Source: Cupriavidus necator N-1 (GTDB taxonomy: Bacteria > Pseudomonadota > Gammaproteobacteria > Burkholderiales > Burkholderiaceae). From it: 64,000 bases of DNA. Positions 16,725 through 26,764 of this stretch are shown in pieces. The number at the start of each line of letters is the position of its first letter. Within the stretch, counting starts at the first letter, position 1. The notes below the pieces were generated by a model that was given only the letters and a program-made list of their open reading frames with translations, did not search any database and was not told the origin of the DNA. A program made the translations under genes and the position numbers. The stretch covers positions 682,001-746,000 of the forward strand of contig NC_015727.1 in assembly GCF_000219215.1 (NCBI RefSeq), written 5' to 3'.

Positions 16725-17762
16725 GTGCGCAAGGGCAGCATGGGAACGCCCGCCGAGGTGTTGCAGGGGTTCTGGCAGGAACTGCGCGGGCGCACCCGCG
16801 TGACCATCGACCATCCGGACCTGCCGGACCCCCTCAAGCAGATCGCCGCCGAGGCGGTGCAGACCATCTGGCAGTCGGCCAACGAGGCCGCGACGGCGGA
16901 ACTCGCCACGCTGCGCGCGGAGGCCCGGCACGCCGCGAGCGAAGCGGAAGCCGAGCGCGATGCGGCGCGCGCGGAGACGGCCGCCGCGCGCGAGGACGCG
17001 GCGGCCATTGCCGCCCAACTGGCGGAAGCCCGGCAGGCGCACGACACCGTGCACGCGGAGCTGGCCACCGAGCGGCTGGCGCACGCCGCCACGCAGGCCC
17101 GGCTCGAGGCGGGGCGGACGGAACTCGAGGCGGGTCGGCGCCAGCTGGACGCCTTGCGCACCCAATTCTCGACGGAGCTCGAGCGGGCGCGCGAGGCGGT
17201 GACGCTCGCGCAGGAACGCGCCGAAGCCAGCGAGCGTCGCAGCTTGCGCGAACTGGACCAGGAGCGCACCGCGCGCCAGAAGAGCGAGCGCACGGCCGAA
17301 GACCTGCGCGCCGAACTGGCGGTGGCACGCAGCGAGGCGCGTGATGCCGCGGTGGCGCAGGCGGAGGGCCGTGCCAAGCTGGAAGCGCAGGCCGTGGCGC
17401 TGGCCGAGCGGCTCGCAGTGGCCGAGCAGGCGCAACGCAAGGCGGCGGGCGACCTGGACACCGTGCAGGCGGAACTCGCGGCGGCGCAGCGCCGGGCCGA
17501 GCGCAGCGAAGCGGAAGCGGCGCTCGCGCGTCAGCTGCTGGCCACCCTGCGCGTTGCGCCGCGCGAACGCGACGGCGGTGGCGCTGGTGGAAGGCGGCGC
17601 AAGGGCGGCAGTTCGGCGGCGACCGCGCCGGAAGAGCAGGGCGACGGTCAGGGGGACGCTCCGCAGGATGAGCTGGGCGAAGAACAGGGCGACGAGCCGG
17701 GGGCGGCGCTACCCAACAATCAGGACGAAGGCAACGACGGCAGCGATGACAGCAAAGACTGA
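16725..17762 (+). CDS. KfrA-like DNA-binding coiled-coil protein (best-preserved copy)
   Basis: The 345-residue product begins with the second half of a KfrA N-terminal DNA-binding domain (KGSMGTPAEVLQGFWQEL, then DHPDLPDPLKQIAAEAVQTI). A coiled coil of about 220 residues rich in Ala/Glu/Arg follows, then a basic patch and an acidic tail. KfrA proteins bind operators near their own genes and form filament-like coiled coils that aid plasmid maintenance. Codons before the GTG at 16725 still read ERLSDGRRINLQQ in frame, which looks like the missing first half of the domain, but an in-frame TAA at 16635 and the lack of a start codon cut it off. The DNA-binding domain is therefore probably incomplete. 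Confidence 0.7.
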   Translation: MRKGSMGTPAEVLQGFWQELRGRTRVTIDHPDLPDPLKQIAAEAVQTIWQSANEAATAELATLRAEARHAASEAEAERDAARAETAAAREDAAAIAAQLAEARQAHDTVHAELATERLAHAATQARLEAGRTELEAGRRQLDALRTQFSTELERAREAVTLAQERAEASERRSLRELDQERTARQKSERTAEDLRAELAVARSEARDAAVAQAEGRAKLEAQAVALAERLAVAEQAQRKAAGDLDTVQAELAAAQRRAERSEAEAALARQLLATLRVAPRERDGGGAGGRRRKGGSSAATAPEEQGDGQGDAPQDELGEEQGDEPGAALPNNQDEGNDGSDDSKD

Positions 17763-18891
17763 GCGGGGGACGAGATCCGCTGAAGCGAACGACACGCAAG
17801 AGACAAGGTCTCACCGTCCATGGGATAAGGAAGCGTCTGCACGTGCAGTGACTTCAATGAAGGAGAACGAATTGGCCCCAGAGCAAGTGGTTGAACCCCT
17901 TGTCGTGAGCAATGCGACGGACGGACTTGGTCAGATGGAGCTTCCCATCGCTGAGGCGATGCGCGACGCGGATCCCGTCAGTGGTGAAGCCAGTGGTGCA
18001 GGCGTCGGTAGTGGCAGCGTTGACACTCAGGCCCGACGCTTGGACTTCTGGTCGACAAGCCGGGATAGCGGCCCGACGGCGACCGTGTCATATCGGCGCC
18101 GGCGGCCTTACGCAGCCCCGGACGCTTCAACGGAAGACGTGGCATCGGAAGAATCGCTGGAAGCCGCCGCCTCGGAAGCGTTGACTGAATCTGACGCGCC
18201 GGAAGCGCCCATTGAAGCCATGCCCTCGGAAGCGACCACTGAAGCCGTGGCCGAAGCTCCGGTTGAAGTCCTGGCCACGGAAGAACCGATGGAAGCTGCC
18301 GTCCAGGACGAACTGACCGAAACGGCCGCCCCGGTCGCACCGCTTTACGCCCCAGCTCCGGAAGCAGCGCCGGAAGAGACGCGGGCCCCGAAGCGCGGTC
18401 GGAAGCCGAAAATGCTAGCTGAAGTTGCCGCTCCGGAAGTCATGACTCACGAAACCCCAACCCGGAAGCGCGGGCCGAAGCAGATAACACTGCCTGGAGT
18501 GGAGGCTGCCCCGGAAGCGCCAACTCGGAAGACGCAAACTCGGAAGCCGCGACAGGAGCAAAAAGCGCCTACCGCAACCCAAAGCCGGTCCCAATCCTCA
18601 CTGCTCGCCCAACTGGCATCTGTCAATGCGCAACTTGAGCAGTTGCGAGCCACGGAAGTGCCAGAGGTCGTGGAAAAGATTCGGCAGTGGATGCAGGAGT
18701 ACGACCTCAGCATTGAGGACATTGCGGGCAAGCCCAGTGTTGAGCCCGCTGCCCGCGCTGTTCCGACGAAGGCCGCGCCGCGTCCGAGGTACCGCAACCC
18801 GAAGACGGGCCAGACCTGGTCGGGGCGCGGTCGGGCTCCCGCGTGGATTGGCAAGAAGCCCGAGCGTTTCCTAATCGATCTCTTGTACTGA
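17746..18891 (+). CDS. Long H-NS-like protein, copy 2 (fused to the short H-NS start)
   Basis: The frame can start at ATG 17746, overlapping the kfrA stop by 17 nt, and read MTAKTERG through the leader into the long H-NS sequence (381 aa). Alternatively it starts at the conserved ATG 17857 (344 aa). The fusion exists because the TAG of copy 1 is AAG here. It has one KRGRKPK hook, an H-NS coiled coil and the C-terminal YRNPKTGQTWSGRGRAPAWI domain. From SVDTQARRL to the end it is identical in protein sequence to copy 3. Confidence 0.75.
   Translation: MTAKTERGTRSAEANDTQETRSHRPWDKEASARAVTSMKENELAPEQVVEPLVVSNATDGLGQMELPIAEAMRDADPVSGEASGAGVGSGSVDTQARRLDFWSTSRDSGPTATVSYRRRRPYAAPDASTEDVASEESLEAAASEALTESDAPEAPIEAMPSEATTEAVAEAPVEVLATEEPMEAAVQDELTETAAPVAPLYAPAPEAAPEETRAPKRGRKPKMLAEVAAPEVMTHETPTRKRGPKQITLPGVEAAPEAPTRKTQTRKPRQEQKAPTATQSRSQSSLLAQLASVNAQLEQLRATEVPEVVEKIRQWMQEYDLSIEDIAGKPSVEPAARAVPTKAAPRPRYRNPKTGQTWSGRGRAPAWIGKKPERFLIDLLY
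17800..17848 (+). promoter_or_regulatory. Palindromes upstream of long H-NS copy 2
   Basis: GAGACAAGGTCTC at 17800-17812 and the perfect palindrome CTGCACGTGCAG at 17837-17848 repeat the arrangement before copy 1 with the same spacing to the ATG. Confidence 0.45.
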
Positions 18892-18933
18892 ACGACAGGT
18901 CGGCGGGCGCGGCCGGTCCGCCCCCATTCTGAC

Positions 18934-19083
18934 AAGCAAACTCGGCAGGCCGGAAGTTCGGCGGCCACTGCGCAGGAAGCCCAAGGGGAAGAGCCGGGCA
19001 ACGAGCCGGGGGCGGCGGCGCTGCCTAACAACCAGGACGAAGGCAACGACAGCAGTGACGGCAGCGATGACAGCAAAAACTGA
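18934..19083 (+). pseudogene. KfrA tail remnant
   Basis: This encodes only the acidic linker and tail of a KfrA-like protein (GNDSSDGSDDSKN before the TGA at 19081-19083). No DNA-binding or coiled-coil part precedes it. It is almost identical to 54705-54854. Confidence 0.65.
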
Positions 19084-19210
19084 GCGGGCGGACGCGATCC
19101 GCTGGATCCAGGCGCAGATGGACGACTACGGGCTCACCCTGGAGGACCTGGACGCGGCGGTGTGCTTGGTCAGGGGCCATTACACACCGATTTGGATTAC
19201 AGTGGAATGA
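19067..19210 (+). pseudogene. Short H-NS-like gene, truncated
   Basis: It begins MTAKTERADAIRWIQAQMDDYG and overlaps the kfrA tail stop by 17 nt. It diverges from its paralogue (54838) after about position 19171, losing the poly-proline and DNA-binding parts. The 47-residue product could only act as a dimerisation fragment. Confidence 0.65.
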
Positions 19211-19312
19211 TTAGGTATCCGGTAGGCTTTACCGATAATTTACAGGTTCCAAAATAACGGAAATCCGGTTGCCTGCTGTTTCCCACCGAAATTCCGCTCT
19301 GCAGAGGTCATA

Positions 19313-20044
19313 GTGAACCACTACACCCACTATCCTGACTCGTCGAAGGTTGAGGTTCACGTCGCCGTCAATGTTACCGTTGCATTCGCAAAGGTACAGG
19401 CAGGATCTGAGCTTGATGATCGAATTCGAGAGCTAAAGACCAATGTCGAAGCGTTTGATGGGTTTGTCGAGGATGGTATGCCGAGCGACGACCTCAAGAG
19501 GCAGGCAAACCATGTAAACGCGGCCTACTCTAGGCTCTCTGACGCCATCGAGAAGCAGTGGAAAAGTAGTCTCGCGGACGTTGTGGCAAAAGCCGTCGAG
19601 ACCGCAGCGGCGATAATGAATCGCTACAGTAGGGCAACAGCAGCACGACCTGATTTCGGAGTAGGTGCATGTGAGCGACTCGCACGGCGCACGCACGAGC
19701 TGTATGCCAACACGGCCGGGCGGATCGTCAATGAGCAATTCATGTGGGAACTGAATTTCTACGACTGGGCCTCTCGAAAGAAGCTTCTGTATGAAAAGCA
19801 CCGCTACGAACGGAGATACGGTAGGGAAGAGCGGCCTTCTACGTCCACCGACGACGAGCTTGTCGTCTTCTTCCGAAAGGACGAGGACAAGGTGTTGAAG
19901 AAGTTAATCCAATTGGCCGAAGGCCAAGCCGGGCTAGTTGACCCACTTGCTGACGAGGACAACGCAAACAGCTACAAGGCCTTCAAAGGCTTACCGCAGT
20001 TGAACAAACAGAAGCTACACTCGCAAGCTGACCATGATGATTAG
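19313..20044 (+). CDS. Uncharacterised protein (243 aa)
   Basis: A GTG start with GAGG 8 bases upstream opens a 243-residue helical, charged protein with no signal peptide or membrane segment. It contains repeated amphipathic helices (VVAKAVETAAAIMNRYSRAT and others). No family was recognised. It is cargo after module 6 and shows no frameshift. Confidence 0.65.
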   Translation: MNHYTHYPDSSKVEVHVAVNVTVAFAKVQAGSELDDRIRELKTNVEAFDGFVEDGMPSDDLKRQANHVNAAYSRLSDAIEKQWKSSLADVVAKAVETAAAIMNRYSRATAARPDFGVGACERLARRTHELYANTAGRIVNEQFMWELNFYDWASRKKLLYEKHRYERRYGREERPSTSTDDELVVFFRKDEDKVLKKLIQLAEGQAGLVDPLADEDNANSYKAFKGLPQLNKQKLHSQADHDD

Positions 20045-20071
20045 TCCCCACGACTATTGACGACCTGCGGG

Positions 20072-20220
20072 CCGGCCCTCGCGCACAACCTATTGCAAAT
20101 CCGGACCGCGGTGCTCAATAACCAGTTCCGGTCTTACGTTGAACGATGGTATCCGTCCATCTGCCGGGACGAAAACCACCGCCTTGCCGCTTAGTCGGCC
20201 CCCGGTTTGGCGCGGTCTCC
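20072..20220 (+). mobile_element. ISKra4-family 3' end remnant
   Basis: It encodes NLLQIRTAVLNNQFRSYVER and ends LAA before a TAG, matching the transposase C-terminus found inverted at 52157-52495. The terminal GTCGGCCCCCGGTTTGGCGC follows at once. Only the last about 150 bp of the element remain. Confidence 0.7.
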
Positions 20221-20411
20221 TTCTCCGGCAGGCTCGGTGCCCAATTAGTCCCGATTTCGTGCCGAACACAGCGCAACAAGGTAGTTAGCCGAACAGGAAA
20301 TGATGTTGCTTTCGTACGACCGTGGGGAGGTGGTGGCGGTAAGCCGCAGGTGAAATGCCGGGAGACGAGCGCGCCAAAAGGCATAATGCGCGTCTGCCAC
20401 TACCTGTCCAT

Positions 20412-21008
20412 ATGATCGAACCCACCCTCATCCGTGTTGGAGAAGCGTTCTACGACATCACGCATCTTGCGCCCACCAGGCACACTGTCCCGGTGCTGGT
20501 GCGGGGCAACTTTGCCAAAGTGCCGGTGAGGATTTCGTACACGAACCACTGTTACAGCAGGACGCCGCGTGCGGGCGAGCAGGTGCCGACGGGGCATGAA
20601 ATCAAGGATGGTGCGAAGCTGCGGATGTTCTGTGAGCAACGCCATCGGCTGTCTTCGTACTTGCCGCAAATCCTGATCGACCTGTTGCAGGGCGAGACGA
20701 GCCTATGGCAGGCAGCCGGCGGAAATTTTCTGCAGGTGGAGTTGGTCGACGACGTCGATGGTGAACCGCCTACGAAGATTGAGTACAACGTGATACTGCG
20801 AATGGAGCGGCTCAAGCCTGAAGGCGACCAGAAGCACATTATGATTCGCGTTGAAACGGCGTACCCCGAGGACATTGAATACGACAAGCCGTTCCGGAAA
20901 AAATCGTACAAGGTCTCGCGCATCTTGGCAGCCAAGTGGGAGGATCGAGACCATCGCGAGCCCGAGCCGAAGCCTGGCAAAGGCAAGGGGAAAGCCAAGA
21001 AGAAGTAG
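20412..21008 (+). CDS. Uncharacterised protein (198 aa) with Lys-rich tail
   Basis: The product begins MIEPTLIRVGEAFYDITHLA and ends in a basic GKGKGKAKKK tail. The body looks alpha/beta with no membrane segment. No family was recognised. A GC-rich hairpin follows 8 bases after the stop. The ribosome-binding site is weak; the frame is open upstream to 20355. Confidence 0.6.
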   Translation: MIEPTLIRVGEAFYDITHLAPTRHTVPVLVRGNFAKVPVRISYTNHCYSRTPRAGEQVPTGHEIKDGAKLRMFCEQRHRLSSYLPQILIDLLQGETSLWQAAGGNFLQVELVDDVDGEPPTKIEYNVILRMERLKPEGDQKHIMIRVETAYPEDIEYDKPFRKKSYKVSRILAAKWEDRDHREPEPKPGKGKGKAKKK

Positions 21009-21015
21009 AAAAGCA

Positions 21016-21041
21016 AACGCCCCCTGCGGAGAGGGGGCGTT
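21016..21041 (+). terminator. GC hairpin after the 198-aa gene
   Basis: AACGCCCCC pairs with GGGGGCGTT across an 8-base loop. There is no T run, so it may act as a weak terminator or RNA stabiliser. Confidence 0.45.
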
Positions 21042-21659
21042 CAGGAATAGGTCGCGGGGGCCTCTCTTGGATATCCCACTCCCGGTGGGACCTCGGCGCA
21101 GGTCGCCAAGGCGGCGCTTAGCTTTTGGAGCTGGACACCCCGCTATAAACTAAGCCTTTCCGGTCCATTCGGACCGGACCTCCCGCAGGCTTTCGGCTTT
21201 CACCTCAGCAGGGGGGAGGATTTGAAAAACGGCGTGGAATGCATAGCAAATCGCATTGCGAACGCGTTAGCAACTCCAGTGCGATGATCATAATTGATCA
21301 AGCGCCGCATTGCAATGTCATCACCCAAGATTACTTTGCTATACAACCACATTTGAGACTCAGCATCTCCGCTGCAGTTCCGATTCCGCAACGGATAACC
21401 GACATATGATACCAATGCATCACTTATGCGCTCTAGGATCCTGGGAGATGTGACTAGTCGCGCGCCTTATTCGCTGCGACACGTGCCGTCTTGAGCGCTT
21501 CGTCTAGAAACGCACCCGCCCGGCCAGCGCATCGTGTTGGGCCCGGTAAGGCCTGCCGCACATTGTCGGTCTCCAGCGCGCGCCAGCGACACTGCCTCGG
21601 CAGCAGGCCGGCCTCATTGTCGGCCAAGCCCGCCCGTTCAGCAGCCACCGTCGCCTGCA
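21042..21659. other. Gene-poor stretch
   Basis: A minus-strand frame ending at 21200 reads RISDALVSYVGYPLRNRN onward and looks like a C-terminal gene fragment without a proper start. An inverted repeat TCCGGTCC/GGACCGGA lies near 21157-21178. Nothing else is supported. Confidence 0.35.
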
Positions 21660-21905
21660 CCCCGGCCGGCCCTCTGCACAGCTCAGGGTCGAGCGGGCAG
21701 AAGCGAAAGCGGCACTCGCGCCCCAGTTGCTGGCCGCCTTGCGCGTGGCGCCGCGAGAACGCGACGGGGGGCGGCGGCGCAGGCCGGTAGTTCGGTGCCG
21801 ACCGCGCAGGAAGACCAAGGGGAAGAACCCGGCAAAGAGCGCGGCGCGGCGGAGCTGACTGGCAATCAGGACGATGGCAACGACAGTAGTGACGGCAGCG
21901 AATGA
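21660..21905 (+). pseudogene. KfrA C-terminal remnant, frameshifted
   Basis: ERAEAKAALAPQLLAALRVAPRERD matches the end of the KfrA coiled coil. The acidic tail (GNDSSDGSE) then continues in a different frame. The 5' part is absent. Confidence 0.65.
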
Positions 21906-22084
21906 CAGCAATCGGGCGGATGCGATCCGCTGGATCCAGGGCAGATGGACGAGTACGGGCTCACCTGGAAGCCTCGACGCGGCGGTATGCGCGCCGCCGC
22001 CCCGACCACCGCGCATACCGCCTGCAGCGCGTGGACGGGCTGCTGCGCGAAGGTGGCATTGTCTGCATGGAGGAGGCGGCGTAG
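21902..22084 (+). pseudogene. Short H-NS-like gene, frameshifted remnant
   Basis: ATGACAGCAATCGGGCGG corresponds to the conserved start with an internal deletion that throws the frame. The following DNA matches the WIQ...DEYGLTWK region in other frames. No DNA-binding domain remains. Confidence 0.6.
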
Positions 22085-22142
22085 AAGCCACCCTGGGATC
22101 GTTGATAATGGCGGGTATCGGAAACTGCTTTTGTGCCCGTCC

Positions 22143-22982
22143 ATGAATGACCCTGAAGACAAAGGCGACATCTCCCGCTTGCAGAGGCAAAAGTCCGGTA
22201 AGCTCTCCGACGCTCTCGGCAGCCAGTTGTCGGATTTGACGAAGGTTGCGCAGGTTGCACGTACTACGATTTCTACGCTCGTCAGCGCAGTGAGTCCGGT
22301 GGTGGGCTTCTTGGTGTCGCAGCCTTGGGCGGAAATCGCCGAACGAATAGCGGAGGCTGCAAAGGAACTCCCTTCCAAGCATCAGCAAGCGATGAAGATG
22401 CTAGCCGATCGGGGTTGGTACTTCGACGAGGAAATGGCGTTCACCATGCCTTTAGATCTCGTTGACGTACTAGTCAACGAGGGCGGTGAGGAGGAAGCCG
22501 AAGCAGCACTGCGCGAGCACTTTTCAGGGAGGTTGGATTCGATTGAGTCGTTCCTCGTTGATCAGCTGTCTGATCGTGCGCGGATTCTCGGGCAGGCCTT
22601 CTCCGCGCATCGGGCTGGCCAGTATGCATTATCTACGCCGGTCTTCCTTATGCAGGCGGATGGTGTTTGCGTTGCGAAGACCGGCCGCTACTTCTTTATG
22701 CGGCGGCGGGATAAGCTTCCACAGACTGCAACCTACGTCCAATCCAAGGAGCGCGAGGGGTTCGAGGCAGCGTGGCTTTCGCCGCTCGCTGCCATAGGTC
22801 AAGTCAATATGTCGGAAGACCAGAGGGGAGCTGATTTTGTCGGTCTCAATCGGCATCTGGTCATCCACGGCGAATCCATTGACTACGATACGGAGACGAA
22901 CAGCCTCAAGGCGCTGTCGCTACTTAACTATGTAGTCCAGATGCTGGTGCGCGACCAATCCGAAGGATTCTTGGCAGTCTAG
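22143..22982 (+). CDS. HEPN-like protein with Rx4H motif (279 aa)
   Basis: The 279-residue product has an N-terminal amphipathic region and a C-terminal helical domain containing LNRHLVIHGESIDYDTETNS, in which R237 and H242 form a HEPN-type Rx4H motif. HEPN proteins are often RNases in abortive infection and toxin systems. No antitoxin partner is adjacent. The frame is open upstream through the H-NS remnant, so the start at 22143 is the first reasonable ATG but has no good ribosome-binding site. A strong terminator follows. Confidence 0.55.
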   Translation: MNDPEDKGDISRLQRQKSGKLSDALGSQLSDLTKVAQVARTTISTLVSAVSPVVGFLVSQPWAEIAERIAEAAKELPSKHQQAMKMLADRGWYFDEEMAFTMPLDLVDVLVNEGGEEEAEAALREHFSGRLDSIESFLVDQLSDRARILGQAFSAHRAGQYALSTPVFLMQADGVCVAKTGRYFFMRRRDKLPQTATYVQSKEREGFEAAWLSPLAAIGQVNMSEDQRGADFVGLNRHLVIHGESIDYDTETNSLKALSLLNYVVQMLVRDQSEGFLAV

Positions 22983-23060
22983 CAAACGTAAGCGTTGACC
23001 ATTCGACACTTCTTGTCGAAAATGGGCGTCAATTTGATACACTCAAGAATTCCGTCCGAA

Positions 23061-23090
23061 GCCCGCCGAGCGCAAGCCGGCGGGCTTTTT
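23061..23090 (+). terminator. Rho-independent terminator after the HEPN-like gene
   Basis: GCCCGCCG pairs with CGGCGGGC across a short loop and is followed by TTTTT. Confidence 0.85.
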
Positions 23091-23142
23091 GCATTGGAGG
23101 TCACCATTCTCCCTGCTCACAAACTGGTTCCTGATGTTGGGT

Positions 23143-23822
23143 GTAGTGGCAGCGTTGACACTCAGACCCGACGCTTGGACTTCTGGTCAACAAGCCGGGA
23201 TAGCGGCCCGACGGCGACCGTGTCATATCGGCGCCGGCGGCCTTACGCAGCCCCGGACGCTTCAACGGAAGACGTGGCACCGGAAGCATCGCTGGAAGCC
23301 GCCGCCTCGGAAGCGTTGACTGAATCTGACGCGCCGGAAGCGCCCATTGAAGCCATGCCCTCGGAAGCGACCACTGAAGCCGTGGCCGAAGCTCCGGTTG
23401 AAGTCCTGGCCACGGACGAACCGATGGAAGCTGCCGCCCAGGACGAACTGACCGAAACGGCCGCCCCGGTAGCACCGCTTTACGTCCCAGCTCCGGAAGC
23501 AGCGCCTGAAGAGACGCGGGCCGCGAAGCGCGGTCGAAAGCCGAAAGCGCTCACAGAAACTGCCGCTCCGGAAGCAGCGCCGGAAGAGAAGCGGGCCCCG
23601 CATTACGGCTGGCGCCGCGCGAGCGGGGGAAGGGTGGTAGCGCCGAGCGACGGCGGCGCAAGGCCAGCGGCCCGGCCCCGCAGCCAGCGCCCTCCTAGCG
23701 ACACCCAACGCGAACCGCCAGCCGAAGCACAGCGGGCGAGCGCCCCGAGCCCGGAAGATGGCGGCGACAGCAGCGATAGCAGCGATAGCAGCGACAACGA
23801 ACACGATGACAGCAAAGACTGA
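23143..23822 (+). pseudogene. Chimera: long H-NS middle fused in frame to KfrA tail
   Basis: The frame reads SGSVDTQTRRLDFW as in the long H-NS proteins, continues through one and a half AT-hook units, then changes at about 23600 to the KfrA tail and ends DNEHDDSKD. The H-NS coiled coil and DNA-binding domain and the whole KfrA body are missing. The open frame extends upstream across the terminator at 23061, so it has no convincing start. It is a recombination product between two module genes. Confidence 0.65.
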
Positions 23823-24072
23823 GCGGGCGGCGGCGATCCGCTGGATCCAGGCCGAGATGGCCGACTACGGGCTGACCATGGAGGAGCTGGCAGCGGCGGG
23901 GTGCTTCGATCCGCCGCCCCCTCCGCCACCACCGCCGCCACCGGCACCACCGCCGGTGGTCTGCTACCGCAACGCCGCGGGGCAGAGTTGGGACGGGCAG
24001 GGCGAGATGCCCGACTGGCTGCGGCGGGCGGTCAATGCGGGGCAGACCGTGGAGTTTTACCGGGTTGGATAG
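23806..24072 (+). CDS. Short H-NS-like nucleoid protein, intact copy
   Basis: The 88-residue protein has the conserved MTAKTERAAAIRWIQ helix, a run of 11 prolines and the YRNAAGQSWDGQGEMPDWL DNA-binding domain. Its ATG overlaps the preceding KfrA-tail stop by 17 nt. It is followed after 75 bases by cpoB, the same order as at 54838-55941. Confidence 0.8.
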   Translation: MTAKTERAAAIRWIQAEMADYGLTMEELAAAGCFDPPPPPPPPPPPAPPPVVCYRNAAGQSWDGQGEMPDWLRRAVNAGQTVEFYRVG

Positions 24073-24147
24073 GCCCGCAGATGAATTCGGCCCTCTGTCC
24101 AACGCCGATGTGACGAGGCTAATCGACACAACCAACGACGACCCGTT

Positions 24148-24906
24148 ATGAAAGTACGGCTTTCCACCCTGTTGTGGCTCGCCGCCATGGCTAGCGGCGG
24201 CATGCTGCCAACCACGCAGGCGCATGCCGGAGTGTTCGACGATGACCAGGCGCGCAGAACGGTCATCAACCTGCGCGACCAGTTCAACAGTTTCCAGGCG
24301 ACTGCGACCCAGCGCATTGAGCAAAACAGCCGCACCGCGCTCGACATGCAGAACCAGCTCGAAGGCCTGCGCCAGGAACTGGCGCGGCTACGCGGCCAGA
24401 ACGAAGTGCTGCAGAACACCGTGGCGACGCTGCAGAAGCAGCAGAAGGACTACTACGCCGACCTGGATGCGCGTCTGAAGAAGCGCGAGCCGCAGCAGGC
24501 TTCGGGCGAAGACCGCCCAGGCACGTCGGCGCCGGGCGAGAAGCCCGAATACGACGCCGCGCTCAAGCATTTCCAGGCGGGCGACTTCAAGAGCGCGGGG
24601 AATGCGTTCTCGTCGTTTATCAAGAAGTATCCGCAGAGCCCGTACCAGCCGCTGGCGCAGTACTGGCTCGGCAACTCGCTATACGCGCAGCGCGACTATA
24701 AGGGGTCCACCTGGGTGCTGCAGAAAATGATCAATGCCACCCCGACGCATCCCAAGGTGCCGGATGCAATGATCGCGGTGGCCAATAATCAGCTCGAGTC
24801 CGGCCAGAAGGCGGCCGCGCGCAAAACGCTGGAACAGGTGGTGGCCAAGTATCCCGGTACCGAAAGCGCGCATGCGGCGAACAACCGGTTGAAGACACTC
24901 AAGTAA
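24148..24906 (+). CDS. cpoB: CpoB/YbgF-type periplasmic TPR protein, copy 1
   Basis: The 252-residue protein has a signal peptide (residues 1 to about 27, cleavage after AHA) and a coiled-coil trimerisation segment (about 35-112). Three TPR-like repeats follow (EYDAALKHFQAGDFKSA, YWLGNSLYAQRDYKGS and so on). CpoB works with Tol-Pal and PBP1B to coordinate outer-membrane constriction and peptidoglycan synthesis in the periplasm. The usual tolQRAB-pal neighbours are absent here. A near-identical paralogue lies at 55183-55941. The linker after residue 112 is the most diverged part. Confidence 0.9.
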   Translation: MKVRLSTLLWLAAMASGGMLPTTQAHAGVFDDDQARRTVINLRDQFNSFQATATQRIEQNSRTALDMQNQLEGLRQELARLRGQNEVLQNTVATLQKQQKDYYADLDARLKKREPQQASGEDRPGTSAPGEKPEYDAALKHFQAGDFKSAGNAFSSFIKKYPQSPYQPLAQYWLGNSLYAQRDYKGSTWVLQKMINATPTHPKVPDAMIAVANNQLESGQKAAARKTLEQVVAKYPGTESAHAANNRLKTLK

Positions 24907-25004
24907 GTGCGGGCGGCTCCAGCTGGGCCGGACCACGCACCGAAGGTGTGCATGAGGGGGATCTTCAAATTCCGACGAACCCCACATGTTCCGGAGTGTA
25001 GTGG

Positions 25005-26182
<1,178 letters not shown>

Positions 26183-26494
26183 CTATCTTTTTTCCTCGTC
26201 GATTCCGGATTGTCCTCCTATCGACCTGTCCGAGGAAATTAGACCACCACAGAGTGTGGGGTTAGCGATGACCCCGAAAGGGTCCAGTCGGCCGGCTATA
26301 CGGGGCACTGTCGCCGCTGCAGGTGCTTCCCTCTCAGAAGGCGCCTTTATCCCCACCGCTGGTGACTGACTGCCCCTACGTTCCGGGGCGGTACTGCGCA
26401 GAGGTCAGCTAGGGTGGCGATCAGCGCGTGCACATTCCATACTCGATCCACTTGCCCTCATCCGGATGCACGAAGCTGAGCGGACGAAGGACTT

Positions 26495-26691
26495 TTGTTT
26501 GAGCGAATCAAACGGTTCCAGGCGCGTAAGATTCACCAGCAGTTTGGGCTGGATCTCAACCAGTCCCTAAGTAACACGCGCGAAGTCTGCGACTACATCG
26601 AGGAGCTCGCCTTGTTGCACTCAAGGAAGACAACGAGACCGGCAAGAAGTCGATCGAGCGCCTGCAGCGACTATCGGAGGGTCTCCAATAA
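26495..26691 (+). pseudogene. Small frameshifted gene remnant
   Basis: The first frame reads FERIKRFQARKIHQQFGLDL to EELALL, and the following frame continues LKEDNETGKKSIERLQRLSE to a TAA. A one-base change near 26620 separates them. The intact protein would be about 65 helical residues of unknown function. Confidence 0.45.
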
Positions 26692-26764
26692 TCGAGACTG
26701 GTCCGCAGTCATCAACGTCCCGGGTTGTCGAGGACTCAATGCCGGAGTCCTCGACAACCCCTTT

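Noticed and set aside
16692..17461. Long minus-strand frames opposite the KfrA-like gene
   Set aside because: The Arg/Ala/Ser-rich composition mirrors the alanine-rich coiled coil on the plus strand; no protein family resemblance.
21060..21190. Possible tRNA or structured RNA
   Set aside because: Short inverted repeats are present, but no cloverleaf, anticodon or CCA end could be drawn.
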